This document shows, piece by piece, positions 8,914 through 18,619 of a stretch of 64,000 bases of DNA (position 1 is the first letter of the stretch; each line of letters begins with the position of its first letter). The notes beneath the pieces were generated by a model, which was given only the letters and a program-made list of their open reading frames with translations, was not told where the DNA came from and searched no databases. The translations under genes and the position numbers were made by a program. This DNA is from Pseudomonas sp. WS 5079 (GTDB taxonomy: Bacteria > Pseudomonadota > Gammaproteobacteria > Pseudomonadales > Pseudomonadaceae), in NCBI RefSeq assembly GCF_012985465.1, contig NZ_JAAQWN010000012.1, positions 62,001 through 126,000 of the forward strand, given 5' to 3'.

Positions 8914-9542
8914 AGACGCAAATAGGCCTGGATTTCAGCCTGGTCGCCCAAACCCACGAACTGGTTGCCGGTGTCGATGAAGTCGGGCGTGGTCCGCTGT
9001 GCGGTGCGGTGGTCACGGCGGCGGTGATCCTTGACCCGAATCGCCCGATTCTCGGCCTCAACGACTCGAAGAAACTCACCGAAGCCCGTCGTGAAAAACT
9101 TTTTGACGAAATTTGCGAAAAGGCCCTCAGCTGGCATATCGCCAGGGCAGAGGTCGAGGAAATCGACGAGTTGAACATCCTGCATGCCACGATGCTGGCC
9201 ATGCAGCGCGCCGTCGAGGGCCTGCATATCACCCCGAAACTGGCGATGATCGACGGGAATCGCTGCCCGAAGCTGGCGATGCCGGCCGAAGCGGTGGTCA
9301 AGGGTGATAGCAAGGTTCCGGCGATTGCCGCTGCCTCGATTCTCGCCAAGGTCAGCCGCGACCGTGAAATGGCGGCGTTCGAGTTGATCTACCCAGGCTA
9401 TGGCATCGGTGGTCATAAAGGCTACCCGACGCCCGTTCATCTGGAAGCCCTCGCCCGATTGGGCCCGACGCCGATCCACCGCCGCTCGTTTGCCCCGGTA
9501 CGCCAGGCTTACGAGGTGCGCGAAAGCCTGGCCGAGATTTAG
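8910..9542 (+). CDS. rnhB: Ribonuclease HII
   Basis: Removes RNA from RNA-DNA hybrids and incises at single ribonucleotides in DNA. The 210-residue product carries the family signature AGVDEVGRGPL, with catalytic D23 and E24, a third acidic residue in MIDGNR and the downstream KGYPTPVH segment. The ATG overlaps the lpxB stop. Its position between lpxB and dnaE is the standard gammaproteobacterial order. A strong terminator follows at 9563, so this gene probably ends the lipid A transcript. Confidence 0.96.
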   Translation: MKTQIGLDFSLVAQTHELVAGVDEVGRGPLCGAVVTAAVILDPNRPILGLNDSKKLTEARREKLFDEICEKALSWHIARAEVEEIDELNILHATMLAMQRAVEGLHITPKLAMIDGNRCPKLAMPAEAVVKGDSKVPAIAAASILAKVSRDREMAAFELIYPGYGIGGHKGYPTPVHLEALARLGPTPIHRRSFAPVRQAYEVRESLAEI

Positions 9543-9562
9543 GCGCAGGCTGATGTTTTACT

Positions 9563-9595
9563 CAAGGCCCGGTACAATCCGGGCCTTGTTGTTTT
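9563..9595 (+). terminator. Intrinsic terminator after rnhB
   Basis: The arms CAAGGCCCGG (9563-9572) and CCGGGCCTTG (9579-9588) make a perfect 10-bp stem with the loop TACAAT, followed by TTGTTTT. It lies 20 bases after the rnhB stop and 24 bases before dnaE. The loop sequence TACAAT resembles a -10 hexamer, but I see no convincing -35 at the right distance. Confidence 0.85.
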
Positions 9596-9619
9596 CACAC
9601 GTATCTAGACAGGATCACT

Positions 9620-12600
9620 ATGCCGGCTTCATTCGTTCACCTGCGCCTGCACACTGAATACTCCCTGGTCGACGGCCTGGTACGGATCAAACCACTGGTC
9701 AAAACCCTGGTGGGCATGAACATGCCGGCCGTTGCGGTGACCGATCAGAACAACATGTGTTCCCTGGTCAAGTTCTACAAGAGCGCCATGGGCGCCGGCA
9801 TCAAGCCGATCTGCGGCGCCGACTTGTGGCTGTCCAACAAAGATCCGGATAACGCCTTGAGCCGCATCAGCCTGCTGGCGATGAACGGCGTGGGCTATCG
9901 CAACCTGACCGAACTGATTTCCCGTGGTTTTATCGACGGCCAGCGCAATGGCTCGATCATCATCGAGCGCGAATGGGTGGCCGAGGCCAGCGAAGGGCTG
10001 ATCATGCTGTCGGCCGCCAAAGAGGGCGAGATCGGGATCGCGTTGCTGGGCGGTAACCCGCACGAGGCCGAGGTGCTGGCCAGTGAGTGGATGCAAGTCT
10101 TTCCCGACCGCTTCTACCTGGAGGTCCAGCGCACCAATCGCCCCAACGATGAAGAACATCTGCACGCTGCCGTGGCCCTGGCCGAAAAGCTGGGTGCGCC
10201 GCTGGTAGCCACCAACGATGTCCGTTTTATCAAGAAGGAAGACTTCGAAGCCCACGAAACCCGCGTGTGCATCGGCGAAGGCCGGGCGCTGGACGATCCA
10301 CGGCGCTCGAAGAACTACAGCGAAGAGCAGTACCTCAAAAGTGCCGAGGAAATGGCTGAGCTGTTCAGCGATTTGCCCGAGGCCCTGGAAAACTCCGTCG
10401 AAATTGCCAAGCGCTGCAATATCGAAGTGAAGCTGGGCAAGCACTTTTTGCCCAACTTCCCGATTCCCGATGGCATGACCATCGATGAATACTTTCGCAA
10501 GGTGTCCTTCGATGGCCTGGAGGAGCGCCTTGCCGTCCTGCTGCCCAAGGACACAACCGAAGACTACGAAGCCAAGCGCCAGGTGTATGTCGACCGGCTG
10601 AATTTCGAGCTGGATATCATCATCCAGATGGGGTTCCCTGGTTACTTCCTGATCGTAATGGACTTTATCCAGTGGGCCAAAAGCAACGGCGTGCCGGTGG
10701 GGCCTGGCCGGGGGTCGGGTGCTGGCTCGCTGGTAGCTTATGTGCAGAAGATCACTGACCTTGACCCGCTGGAATATGACCTGCTGTTCGAACGGTTCCT
10801 GAACCCGGAACGGGTATCGATGCCCGACTTCGACGTCGACTTCTGCATGGATGGTCGTGACCGGGTAATCGAATATGTGGCCGAGAAATACGGCCGTAAC
10901 GCGGTAAGCCAGATCATCACCTTCGGCTCCATGGCGGCCAAGGCGGTAATCCGCGACGTGGCGCGGGTGCAGGGCAAGTCCTACGGCCTGGCGGATCGTC
11001 TGTCGAAGATGATCCCCTTTGAAGTCGGCATGACCCTGGAAAAGGCCTACGAGCAGGAAGAGATCCTGCGTGACTTCATCAAGGTCGATGAAGAAGCCGC
11101 CGAAATCTGGGACATGGCCCGCAAGCTCGAAGGCGTGGTGCGTAACGTCGGTAAGCACGCCGGTGGCGTGGTAATCGCTCCGACCAAGTTGACAGACTTT
11201 TCGCCGATCTATTGCGACGAAGAAGGCGATGGCCTGGTAACCCAGTTCGACAAGGACGACGTGGAGGCGGCCGGCCTGGTGAAGTTCGACTTCCTCGGCC
11301 TACGGACCCTGACGATCATCGACTGGGCGCTCAAGACCATCAACCGCGAGCGTGCCAAGGTCGATGAGGCGCCGCTGGATATCGCCTTTATCCCGCTGGA
11401 CGACAAGCCGACCTACGCGCTGCTGCAAAAAGCTGAAACCACTGCGGTGTTCCAGCTTGAATCCCGCGGCATGAAGGAGCTGATCAAAAAGCTCAAGCCC
11501 GACTGCCTGGAAGACTTGATCGCACTGGTGGCCCTGTTCCGTCCGGGCCCACTGCAATCGGGCATGGTTGATGACTTTATCAACCGTAAGCACGGGCGCG
11601 CCGAGCTGGCTTACCCGCACTCCGACTACCAGTACGAAGGCCTCAAGCCGGTACTGGCACCGACCTACGGCATCATCCTGTATCAGGAACAGGTGATGCA
11701 GATCGCCCAGGTCATGGCCGGCTACACCCTAGGCGGCGCGGACATGCTGCGCCGGGCCATGGGTAAGAAAAAGCCCGAGGAAATGGCCAAGCAGCGCGGC
11801 GGTTTCATTGAAGGTTGCGCCACCAACAACATCGACGCTGACCTGGCCGGTAACATCTTTGACCTGGTGGAAAAATTCGCCGGTTATGGCTTCAACAAAT
11901 CCCACTCCGCCGCCTACGGCCTGGTGTCGTACCAGACTGCGTGGCTGAAGGCCCACTACCCGGCGCCGTTCATGGCGGCGGTGCTGTCGGCGGATATGCA
12001 CAACACCGACAAGGTCGTGACCTTGATCGAAGAAGTGCGGACCATGAAGTTGCGCCTCGACGCGCCGGATGTGAACGCCTCGGAGTTCAAGTTCACCGTG
12101 AACGACGAAGGCCGCATCATCTATGGCCTGGGCGCGATCAAGGGGGTGGGCGAAGGCCCGGTCGAGGCAATCACCGAGGCGCGCCAGGATGGTCCGTTCA
12201 AGGACCTGTTCGACTTCTGCGCCCGGGTCGACCTCAAGCGCATCAACAAGCGTACCCTCGATGGCCTGATCCGCAGCGGTGCACTCGATCGTCTCGGTCC
12301 GTATTTCCATGACGAGCCGAAGGCCTACCAGGCCAATATCGACCGCAACCGCGCGGTGCTGCTGACCGCCATGGAAGAAGCGATCAAGGCCGCCGAGCAG
12401 ACCGCCCGCACCCACGACAGCGGGCATGCCGACCTGTTTGGCGGGCTGTTCGTCGAAGAAGATGCCGATGTGTACGCTAACCACCGCAAGGCCAAGGAGC
12501 TGACCCTCAAGGAACGCCTCAAGGGTGAAAAAGACACCCTGGGCCTGTACCTCACCGGTCACCCGATTGACGAATATGAAGGCGAGATCCGTCGTTTTGC

Positions 12601-13141
12601 CCGCCAGCGCATCATCGACCTGAAGCCGGCGCGCGATACCCAGACTGTCGCCGGGATGATCATTGCCCTGCGGGTGATGAAGAACAAAAAGGGCGACAAG
12701 ATGGGGTTCATCACCCTTGATGACCGCTCCGGGCGTATCGAGGCGTCGCTGTTTGCCGACGCGTTTCATTCTGCGCAGTCGCTGTTGCAGACCGACGCGA
12801 TGGTGGTGGTGGAAGGGGAGGTCAGCAACGATGACTTCTCCGGCGGTCTGCGCCTGCGGATCAAACGCGTTATGAGCATGGAAGATGCCCGCACCAACCT
12901 GGCCGAAAGCCTGCGCCTGAAGGTGAAAACCGAAGCGCTCAAGGGCGATCAGCTACGCTGGCTGGGGGACTTGCTCAAGCGTCACCGTGGCGCGTGCCCG
13001 GTGACCATGGAGTATACCGGCAGCGATGCCAAGGCGATGTTGCAGTTCGGTGAGACGTGGCGAATTGACCCGGCCGATGGCTTGATTCAAGCATTGCGTG
13101 ACCAGTTCGGGCGTGACAACGTCTTCCTCCAATACCGTTGA
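9620..13141 (+). CDS. dnaE: DNA polymerase III alpha subunit
   Basis: The catalytic subunit of the replicative DNA polymerase, 1173 residues. It opens with a PHP domain (HLRLHTEYSLVDG), followed by the C-family palm with catalytic aspartates D403 and D405 in MPDFDVDFC, matching E. coli D401/D403. Further on are the fingers (GKHAGGVVIAP), a helix-hairpin-helix region, an OB-fold near residue 1000 and the C-terminal tau-binding part. The start at 9620 follows a short leader after the rnhB terminator, so dnaE probably has its own promoter. No frameshift is visible. Confidence 0.98.
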   Translation: MPASFVHLRLHTEYSLVDGLVRIKPLVKTLVGMNMPAVAVTDQNNMCSLVKFYKSAMGAGIKPICGADLWLSNKDPDNALSRISLLAMNGVGYRNLTELISRGFIDGQRNGSIIIEREWVAEASEGLIMLSAAKEGEIGIALLGGNPHEAEVLASEWMQVFPDRFYLEVQRTNRPNDEEHLHAAVALAEKLGAPLVATNDVRFIKKEDFEAHETRVCIGEGRALDDPRRSKNYSEEQYLKSAEEMAELFSDLPEALENSVEIAKRCNIEVKLGKHFLPNFPIPDGMTIDEYFRKVSFDGLEERLAVLLPKDTTEDYEAKRQVYVDRLNFELDIIIQMGFPGYFLIVMDFIQWAKSNGVPVGPGRGSGAGSLVAYVQKITDLDPLEYDLLFERFLNPERVSMPDFDVDFCMDGRDRVIEYVAEKYGRNAVSQIITFGSMAAKAVIRDVARVQGKSYGLADRLSKMIPFEVGMTLEKAYEQEEILRDFIKVDEEAAEIWDMARKLEGVVRNVGKHAGGVVIAPTKLTDFSPIYCDEEGDGLVTQFDKDDVEAAGLVKFDFLGLRTLTIIDWALKTINRERAKVDEAPLDIAFIPLDDKPTYALLQKAETTAVFQLESRGMKELIKKLKPDCLEDLIALVALFRPGPLQSGMVDDFINRKHGRAELAYPHSDYQYEGLKPVLAPTYGIILYQEQVMQIAQVMAGYTLGGADMLRRAMGKKKPEEMAKQRGGFIEGCATNNIDADLAGNIFDLVEKFAGYGFNKSHSAAYGLVSYQTAWLKAHYPAPFMAAVLSADMHNTDKVVTLIEEVRTMKLRLDAPDVNASEFKFTVNDEGRIIYGLGAIKGVGEGPVEAITEARQDGPFKDLFDFCARVDLKRINKRTLDGLIRSGALDRLGPYFHDEPKAYQANIDRNRAVLLTAMEEAIKAAEQTARTHDSGHADLFGGLFVEEDADVYANHRKAKELTLKERLKGEKDTLGLYLTGHPIDEYEGEIRRFARQRIIDLKPARDTQTVAGMIIALRVMKNKKGDKMGFITLDDRSGRIEASLFADAFHSAQSLLQTDAMVVVEGEVSNDDFSGGLRLRIKRVMSMEDARTNLAESLRLKVKTEALKGDQLRWLGDLLKRHRGACPVTMEYTGSDAKAMLQFGETWRIDPADGLIQALRDQFGRDNVFLQYR

Positions 13142-13280
13142 CGGTCAGGGCTGCCCTTGTACCCCTGACCTCGACTCGACATTTAATCTCGACCTTGACG
13201 CGCCTCTCCCTTAAGGTAGGGCGCGAATAGACAACCGGCTGGCCAGGCACTCCCTGGCCGTCGACCCAAGACGGACGCTT

Positions 13281-14228
13281 ATGAACCCGAATTTTCTTGA
13301 TTTCGAACAGCCGATCGCTGACCTGCAAGCCAAGATCGAAGAGCTGCGCCTGGTCGGCAATGACAATTCGCTGAATATCGGCGATGAAATCTCCCGCCTG
13401 CAAGACAAGAGCAAGACGCTCACCGAAGACATCTTCGGCAAGCTGACCAGCTGGCAGATCGCGCGCCTGGCCCGCCACCCGCGCCGTCCGTACACCCTGG
13501 ACTACATCGATCACATCTTCACCGAGTTCGACGAGTTGCATGGCGACCGTCACTTCTCCGATGACGCGGCGATTGTCGGCGGTATTGCTCGCCTGGACGA
13601 CCAGCCGGTGATGGTGATTGGTCACCAGAAAGGCCGTGAAGTGCGCGAGAAAGTGCGTCGCAACTTCGGCATGCCGCGCCCGGAAGGCTACCGCAAGGCC
13701 TGCCGCCTGATGGAAATGGCTGAACGTTTCAAGATGCCGATCCTGACCTTTATCGACACCCCGGGCGCCTACCCAGGCATCGACGCTGAAGAGCGCAACC
13801 AGAGCGAAGCGATTGCCTGGAACCTGCGAGTGATGGCACGCCTGAAAACCCCGATTATCGCGACCGTGATCGGTGAAGGCGGTTCTGGCGGTGCGCTGGC
13901 CATTGGCGTCTGCGACCAACTGAACATGCTGCAGTATTCGACTTACGCTGTGATCTCGCCGGAAGGTTGCGCCTCGATCCTGTGGAAAACCGCAGAAAAG
14001 GCCCCGGATGCTGCCGAAGCCATGGGGATCACCGCTGATCGCCTGAAAGGCCTGGGCATCGTCGACAAAGTGATCGCCGAGCCCCTGGGCGGCGCACACC
14101 GCGACCCGGCTGCCGCATCGGCGACCATCCGCGCCGAACTCTGCGCACAGTTGGATATGCTCAAAAAGTTCGACAACGAAGCGCTGCTGGCCCGTCGTTA
14201 CGAGCGCCTGATGAGCTACGGCCTCTAA
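13281..14228 (+). CDS. accA: Acetyl-CoA carboxylase carboxyltransferase subunit alpha
   Basis: With AccD this subunit transfers the carboxyl group from carboxybiotin to acetyl-CoA, the committed step of fatty-acid synthesis. The product has the usual 315 residues and carries the crotonase-like core with TFIDTPGAYPG and IGEGGSGGALAIG, the oxyanion-hole glycines. A 139-base gap after dnaE contains an 8-bp GGTCAGGG/CCCTGACC hairpin (13143-13170) without a T-run. The gene is followed directly by a REPIN element, which probably marks the transcript end before tilS. Confidence 0.97.
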   Translation: MNPNFLDFEQPIADLQAKIEELRLVGNDNSLNIGDEISRLQDKSKTLTEDIFGKLTSWQIARLARHPRRPYTLDYIDHIFTEFDELHGDRHFSDDAAIVGGIARLDDQPVMVIGHQKGREVREKVRRNFGMPRPEGYRKACRLMEMAERFKMPILTFIDTPGAYPGIDAEERNQSEAIAWNLRVMARLKTPIIATVIGEGGSGGALAIGVCDQLNMLQYSTYAVISPEGCASILWKTAEKAPDAAEAMGITADRLKGLGIVDKVIAEPLGGAHRDPAAASATIRAELCAQLDMLKKFDNEALLARRYERLMSYGL

Positions 14229-14243
14229 GCCACGGCATTACCC

Positions 14244-14334
14244 ATGTGGGAGCGGGCTTGCCCGCGATAGCAATGTGTCAGTGCCAGATTGGTTGACTGG
14301 TACACCGCTATCGCGGGCAGGCCCGCTCCCACAT
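14244..14334. repeat. REPIN (paired REP palindromes) between accA and tilS
   Basis: Two inverted REP units, beginning ATGTGGGAGCGGGCTTGCCC and ending as its reverse complement, flank a spacer of about 36 bases. The second copy differs by a G in the loop (GGGCAGGCCC). This is the common P. fluorescens-type REP and can be mobilised by a RAYT transposase encoded elsewhere. Confidence 0.9.
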
Positions 14335-14387
14335 TTGCGTTGTGTATGCTTGGCTAACGTATTCCAGTTTTGCGGCGGTAACGTGCG

Positions 14388-15707
14388 ATGAAACCAACTC
14401 TAACCGCCGAACTCCTGCAAGCCCTGGCCCCGTGGCGCAAAGCCTCGGCCTGGCACATCGCTTTCTCTGGCGGACTCGACTCCACCGTCCTCCTGCACTT
14501 ACTCGCTGATCTGGCAAAAAACCAATCCCTGCCACCTCTGCAGGCTATCCATGTCCATCACGGTCTCCAGGCTGCGGCTGACGGCTGGCCAGCCCATTGC
14601 CAGGCGGTTTGTGATGCCGCAGGTGTGCCGCTGCGGGTTATGCATGTGCAAGTGCAGTCAGGTGCAAGCCTTGAACGTGCGGCCCGTGACGCGCGGTACC
14701 AGGCGTTCGCCGAGATAATCGGCCCAAGTGAACTGCTACTCACCGGCCAGCACCGTGACGATCAGGCAGAAACCCTGCTGTTTCGCCTGCTGCGGGGTGC
14801 TGGGCTGCGGGGCCTCATCGGCATGCCAGCCCTGCGTCCCTTGGGTAAAGGGCACCTGGTGCGGCCGCTGCTGGACATGTCGCGAGCCGAGCTGGAAGCC
14901 TACGCCCGCGAACAGCAGTTGAATTGGATCGAGGACCCCTCCAACGGCGACTCACGTTTCTCCCGCAATTACCTGCGTCATCAAGTATTCCCACTGCTCA
15001 CCGCCCGCTGGCCCCAGGCCGCGAATACCCTGGCGCGAACCGCTGGGCATCTGGCGCAGGCCCAAGAGCTGCTCGATGAATTGGCGCAATTGGATGTGCA
15101 GGCTGCGCAGCGGCCATCGGCGCTTGCCTGGCTACCGTTGCCATCATTGGCACTTGCGCCGCTGCGAGATCTTTCCGACGCTCGGCAGCGCAACGCCCTA
15201 CGGTACTGGCTGGCGCCGCTGACGTTGTTGCCCGACAGCGAGCACTGGATTGGCTGGCACACCTTGCGCGATGCCAATCTGGACGCACAGCCCGTGTGGC
15301 GTTTGGCCGATGGCCAATTGCACCGTTGCAACGATCGCATCTGGTGGATGCCTGCCGATTGGTCGGAAATTTCTGATACGCCGCTAAGCTGGTCGCACCC
15401 GCAAAACCCACTACAGTTACCGGGCAACGGCCAGTTGTATTTCAGCGGGCATGCCCCTGAAGGCCCTTTGAGCATCCGTTACCGCCAGGGTGGTGAAGTC
15501 ATGGAAGTGCCAGGTCGTGGCCGGCGTGACCTCAAGCGTTTGCTCAACGAAAGTGCTGTGCCAGGCTTTATCCGTGGCAGATTGCCGCTGCTGTACCAAG
15601 GCACCCGTCTGGTGGCCGTGGCCAACCTGGCAAGGGCCTCGACAGGGCAGGGGGATGACTGGCAATTACATTGGGCGCCACCAACCTGCGATCAAGGTTT
15701 GAGCTGA
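14388..15707 (+). CDS. tilS: tRNA(Ile)-lysidine synthetase
   Basis: Modifies C34 of the CAU-anticodon tRNA(Ile) to lysidine so that it reads AUA codons; essential in most bacteria. The 439-residue product has the N-terminal PP-loop ATP pyrophosphatase motif SGGLDS at residues 27-32, the TGQHRDDQAET segment, and the TilS-specific middle and C-terminal domains. It starts after the accA REPIN, so it is likely transcribed separately. There is no clear terminator before the pyrG leader. Confidence 0.95.
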   Translation: MKPTLTAELLQALAPWRKASAWHIAFSGGLDSTVLLHLLADLAKNQSLPPLQAIHVHHGLQAAADGWPAHCQAVCDAAGVPLRVMHVQVQSGASLERAARDARYQAFAEIIGPSELLLTGQHRDDQAETLLFRLLRGAGLRGLIGMPALRPLGKGHLVRPLLDMSRAELEAYAREQQLNWIEDPSNGDSRFSRNYLRHQVFPLLTARWPQAANTLARTAGHLAQAQELLDELAQLDVQAAQRPSALAWLPLPSLALAPLRDLSDARQRNALRYWLAPLTLLPDSEHWIGWHTLRDANLDAQPVWRLADGQLHRCNDRIWWMPADWSEISDTPLSWSHPQNPLQLPGNGQLYFSGHAPEGPLSIRYRQGGEVMEVPGRGRRDLKRLLNESAVPGFIRGRLPLLYQGTRLVAVANLARASTGQGDDWQLHWAPPTCDQGLS

Positions 15708-15980
15708 TAGCGCCTTTCCGGTAGACTACGCTCCCTTCTTGATACAACTTCTGTGGATTCTCCTGAAACACAGTCGTTGCCGATTACCAAGCAGTCTTTG
15801 CTGGGCGATTCCAAAAAATGTGTAGCGATCAACGTACCGGTGTTCCATTGCTGGTCTGTCACAACGCGGCGGTTTTTTTGAAAGGTGCACTGTGATTAAT
15901 GCAGGTGATCGGGGGCTTCGGCCTTCCTTCGCTTTCCCCGGCGGCTCCGACCGCTTTAACGCAGACTTCTAGGGTTTTTC
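15708..15980 (+). promoter_or_regulatory. pyrG leader region with a candidate leader ORF
   Basis: This 273-base gap before pyrG holds a run of seven T at about 15872-15878 without a clear stem, and a 26-codon open frame starting GTG at 15892 and stopping with TAG at 15970-15972. GAAAGG lies seven bases before that GTG, and the stop lies 8 bases before the pyrG ATG. The arrangement looks like a leader peptide gene or a coupling ORF. I see no recognised riboswitch. The function is an inference and the small ORF is unproven. Confidence 0.35.
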
Positions 15981-17612
15981 ATGACGCGCTACATATTCGT
16001 CACGGGCGGTGTTGTTTCTTCATTGGGGAAAGGCATTGCCTCCGCTTCGTTGGCGGCCATCCTGGAGGCGCGGGGACTTAAGGTCACCATGCTCAAGCTG
16101 GACCCGTACATCAACGTCGACCCGGGCACCATGAGCCCGTTCCAGCACGGTGAAGTGTTCGTCACCCACGACGGCGCCGAGACCGACCTGGACCTGGGCC
16201 ACTACGAGCGGTTCATCCGCACGACCATGACCCAGAACAACAACTTCACCACCGGCCGTGTCTACGAGCACGTGCTGCGCAAGGAGCGCCGTGGTGACTA
16301 CCTGGGTGCAACCATCCAGGTGATCCCGCACATCACCGACGAAATCAAGCGCCGCATCATCAAGGGTGCATGCGATGCCGACGTGGCGATGGTCGAGATC
16401 GGTGGCACCGTGGGTGACATCGAATCCCAACCGTTCCTCGAAGCCATCCGCCAGTTGCGTTTTGAAGTCGGCGCCAAGCGCGCGATGCTGATGCACCTGA
16501 CACTGGTGCCGTACATCGCCACCGCTGGCGAGACCAAAACCAAGCCTACCCAGCACTCGGTCAAGGAACTGCGTTCCATCGGCCTGCAGCCGGATGTGCT
16601 GGTGTGCCGTTCCGATCACCCGATCGACATTTCCTCGCGTCGCAAGATCGCCCAGTTCACCAACGTTGAAGAACGTGCGGTGATTGCCCTGGAAGACGCC
16701 GACACCATCTACAAGATCCCGGGCATTCTGCATTCCCAGGGCCTGGATGATTTTGTGGTCGAGCGTTTCGGCCTGCAGTGCAATGGCGCGGACCTGTCCG
16801 AGTGGGAAGCGGTGGTTGACGCCAAGCTCAATCCTGAGCACGAAGTCACCATCGCCATGGTCGGCAAGTACATGGAGCTGCTGGACGCGTACAAGTCGTT
16901 GATCGAAGCGATGAGTCACGCCGGTATCAGCAACCGTACCAAGGTCAACCTGCGTTACATCGACTCCGAAGACATCGAAAACCAGGGAACCGCGCTGCTC
17001 GAAGGCGTCGATGCGATCCTCGTGCCAGGCGGTTTCGGCCTGCGTGGCGTGGAAGGCAAGATCACTGCGGTGCAGTACGCTCGTGAGAACAAGGTGCCGT
17101 ACCTGGGTATCTGCCTGGGCATGCAAGTGGCCGTTATCGAGTTCGCTCGTAACGTGCTGGGCTGGAAAGACGCCAACTCCACCGAGTTCGATCACACCAG
17201 CGGCCACCCGGTCGTGGGCCTGATCACCGAGTGGGAAGATGCCACTGGCGCTGTCGAAACCCGTACCGAAAGCTCCGACCTGGGCGGCACCATGCGCCTT
17301 GGCGCACAGGATTGCCTGCTGGAGTCCGGCTCGCTGGTACACGACTGCTATGGCAAGGACGTGATCGTCGAGCGTCACCGTCATCGTTACGAAGTGAACA
17401 ACAACCTGCTGCCGCAGATCAAAGAAGCCGGCCTGAAAGTCTCCGGTCGCTCCGGTGATGGCAAGCTGGTTGAAGTGGTCGAAGCCCCGGATCATCCATG
17501 GTTCGTCGCTTGCCAGTTCCACCCTGAGTTCACCTCGACTCCGCGCGACGGTCACCCGTTGTTCAGCGGTTTCGTTAAGGCTGCACTGACGCAACATCAG
17601 AAGAAGGCGTAA
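15981..17612 (+). CDS. pyrG: CTP synthase
   Basis: Makes CTP from UTP, ATP and glutamine-derived ammonia. The 543-residue product has an N-terminal synthetase domain (VTGGVVSSLGKGI, then DPYINVDPGTMSPFQHGEVFV) and a C-terminal class I glutamine amidotransferase with nucleophile C378 in GICLGMQ and the His-Glu pair in CQFHPEF. The ATG at 15981 has AGGG six bases upstream. It is followed after 5 bases by kdsA, so CTP supply is co-transcribed with KDO synthesis, whose activation step uses CTP. Confidence 0.98.
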   Translation: MTRYIFVTGGVVSSLGKGIASASLAAILEARGLKVTMLKLDPYINVDPGTMSPFQHGEVFVTHDGAETDLDLGHYERFIRTTMTQNNNFTTGRVYEHVLRKERRGDYLGATIQVIPHITDEIKRRIIKGACDADVAMVEIGGTVGDIESQPFLEAIRQLRFEVGAKRAMLMHLTLVPYIATAGETKTKPTQHSVKELRSIGLQPDVLVCRSDHPIDISSRRKIAQFTNVEERAVIALEDADTIYKIPGILHSQGLDDFVVERFGLQCNGADLSEWEAVVDAKLNPEHEVTIAMVGKYMELLDAYKSLIEAMSHAGISNRTKVNLRYIDSEDIENQGTALLEGVDAILVPGGFGLRGVEGKITAVQYARENKVPYLGICLGMQVAVIEFARNVLGWKDANSTEFDHTSGHPVVGLITEWEDATGAVETRTESSDLGGTMRLGAQDCLLESGSLVHDCYGKDVIVERHRHRYEVNNNLLPQIKEAGLKVSGRSGDGKLVEVVEAPDHPWFVACQFHPEFTSTPRDGHPLFSGFVKAALTQHQKKA

Positions 17613-17617
17613 ACCTG

Positions 17618-18463
17618 ATGGCCCAGAAGATCATTCGCGTAGGCGATATCGAAATTGCCAACGACAAGCCCATGGTGCTGTTTGGCGGCATGAACGTGCT
17701 GGAAAGCCGTGACATGGCGATGCAGGTCTGTGAAGAGTACGTAAAGGTTACCGAGAAACTGGGTATCCCTTATGTGTTCAAGGCCAGCTTCGACAAGGCC
17801 AACCGTTCGTCCGTGACCTCCTATCGCGGCCCGGGCCTTGAAGAAGGCATGCGGATCTTCCAGGACATCAAGCAAGCCTTCGGCGTGCCGATCATCACCG
17901 ACGTCCACGAGCCCGAGCAGGCCGCAGTGGTCGCCGAGGTATGCGACATCATCCAGTTGCCGGCCTTCCTGTCGCGCCAGACCGACCTGGTCGTCGCGAT
18001 GGCCAAGACCGGCGCTGTGATCAATATCAAGAAAGCCCAGTTCCTCGCGCCCCAGGAAATGAAACACATCCTGAACAAGTGCGTGGAAGCGGGTAATGAC
18101 CAGTTGATCCTCTGCGAGCGTGGTTCGAGCTTCGGCTACAACAACCTCGTGGTGGACATGCTCGGTTTCGGCATCATGAAACAGTTCGAATACCCGGTGT
18201 TCTTCGACGTGACCCATGCGCTGCAAATGCCGGGTGGCCGCGCCGACTCCGCCGGTGGCCGACGTGCCCAGGTACTGGACCTGGCCAAGGCCGGTATCAG
18301 CCAGTCCCTGGCTGGCCTGTTCCTGGAAGCCCACCCGGATCCGGACAACGCCAAGTGCGACGGTCCTTGTGCCCTGCGCCTGGACAAGTTGGAGCCATTC
18401 CTGGCCCAGCTCAAGCAGTTGGACGAACTGGTCAAGAGTTTTCCGACGGTAGAGACCGCGTAA
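17618..18463 (+). CDS. kdsA: KdsA, 3-deoxy-D-manno-octulosonate 8-phosphate synthase
   Basis: Condenses phosphoenolpyruvate with arabinose 5-phosphate to give KDO-8-phosphate for the inner core of LPS. The 281-residue product is a TIM-barrel of the DAHP synthase superfamily with FKASFDKANR, the GxxxxxxTDVHEPEQ region and DVTHALQMPG. It begins 5 bases after pyrG and is followed by a strong terminator. The next gene, eno, supplies PEP, one of its substrates. Confidence 0.97.
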   Translation: MAQKIIRVGDIEIANDKPMVLFGGMNVLESRDMAMQVCEEYVKVTEKLGIPYVFKASFDKANRSSVTSYRGPGLEEGMRIFQDIKQAFGVPIITDVHEPEQAAVVAEVCDIIQLPAFLSRQTDLVVAMAKTGAVINIKKAQFLAPQEMKHILNKCVEAGNDQLILCERGSSFGYNNLVVDMLGFGIMKQFEYPVFFDVTHALQMPGGRADSAGGRRAQVLDLAKAGISQSLAGLFLEAHPDPDNAKCDGPCALRLDKLEPFLAQLKQLDELVKSFPTVETA

Positions 18464-18498
18464 CCCGCGTTTCTCCGGTAAACTTTCCGCGCTTTATG

Positions 18499-18522
18499 CT
18501 CAGGCCCTCGGGCCTGAGTTTT
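18499..18522 (+). terminator. Intrinsic terminator after kdsA
   Basis: The arms CTCAGGCC (18499-18506) and GGCCTGAG (18511-18518) pair perfectly around the tetraloop CTCG and are followed by TTTT. It lies 35 bases after the kdsA stop and about 100 bases before eno. Confidence 0.85.
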
Positions 18523-18619
18523 GTCGTCTGCAAGCCTGCCCCGTTGTTCCACCCTTGCGGTCGGTCAAAAGATTTCCTTCAGCTGCGTCGTTTTCGTCAA
18601 CTTTGGAGTGTTTACAACA

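Noticed and set aside
9573..9578. TACAAT as a -10 for dnaE
   Set aside because: It is the loop of the rnhB terminator and has no reasonable -35 at 16-18 bases.
9629..11158. A 509-codon frame antisense to dnaE
   Set aside because: Same artefact as above; the sense strand is an unmistakable polymerase.
15899..16081. A 60-codon plus-strand frame overlapping the pyrG start
   Set aside because: It runs into pyrG out of frame without its own signal; the 26-codon ORF starting at 15892 is the better leader candidate.
16020..17597. A 525-codon frame antisense to pyrG
   Set aside because: It is a reflection of the high-GC codon use of pyrG, and the two cannot both be conserved proteins.
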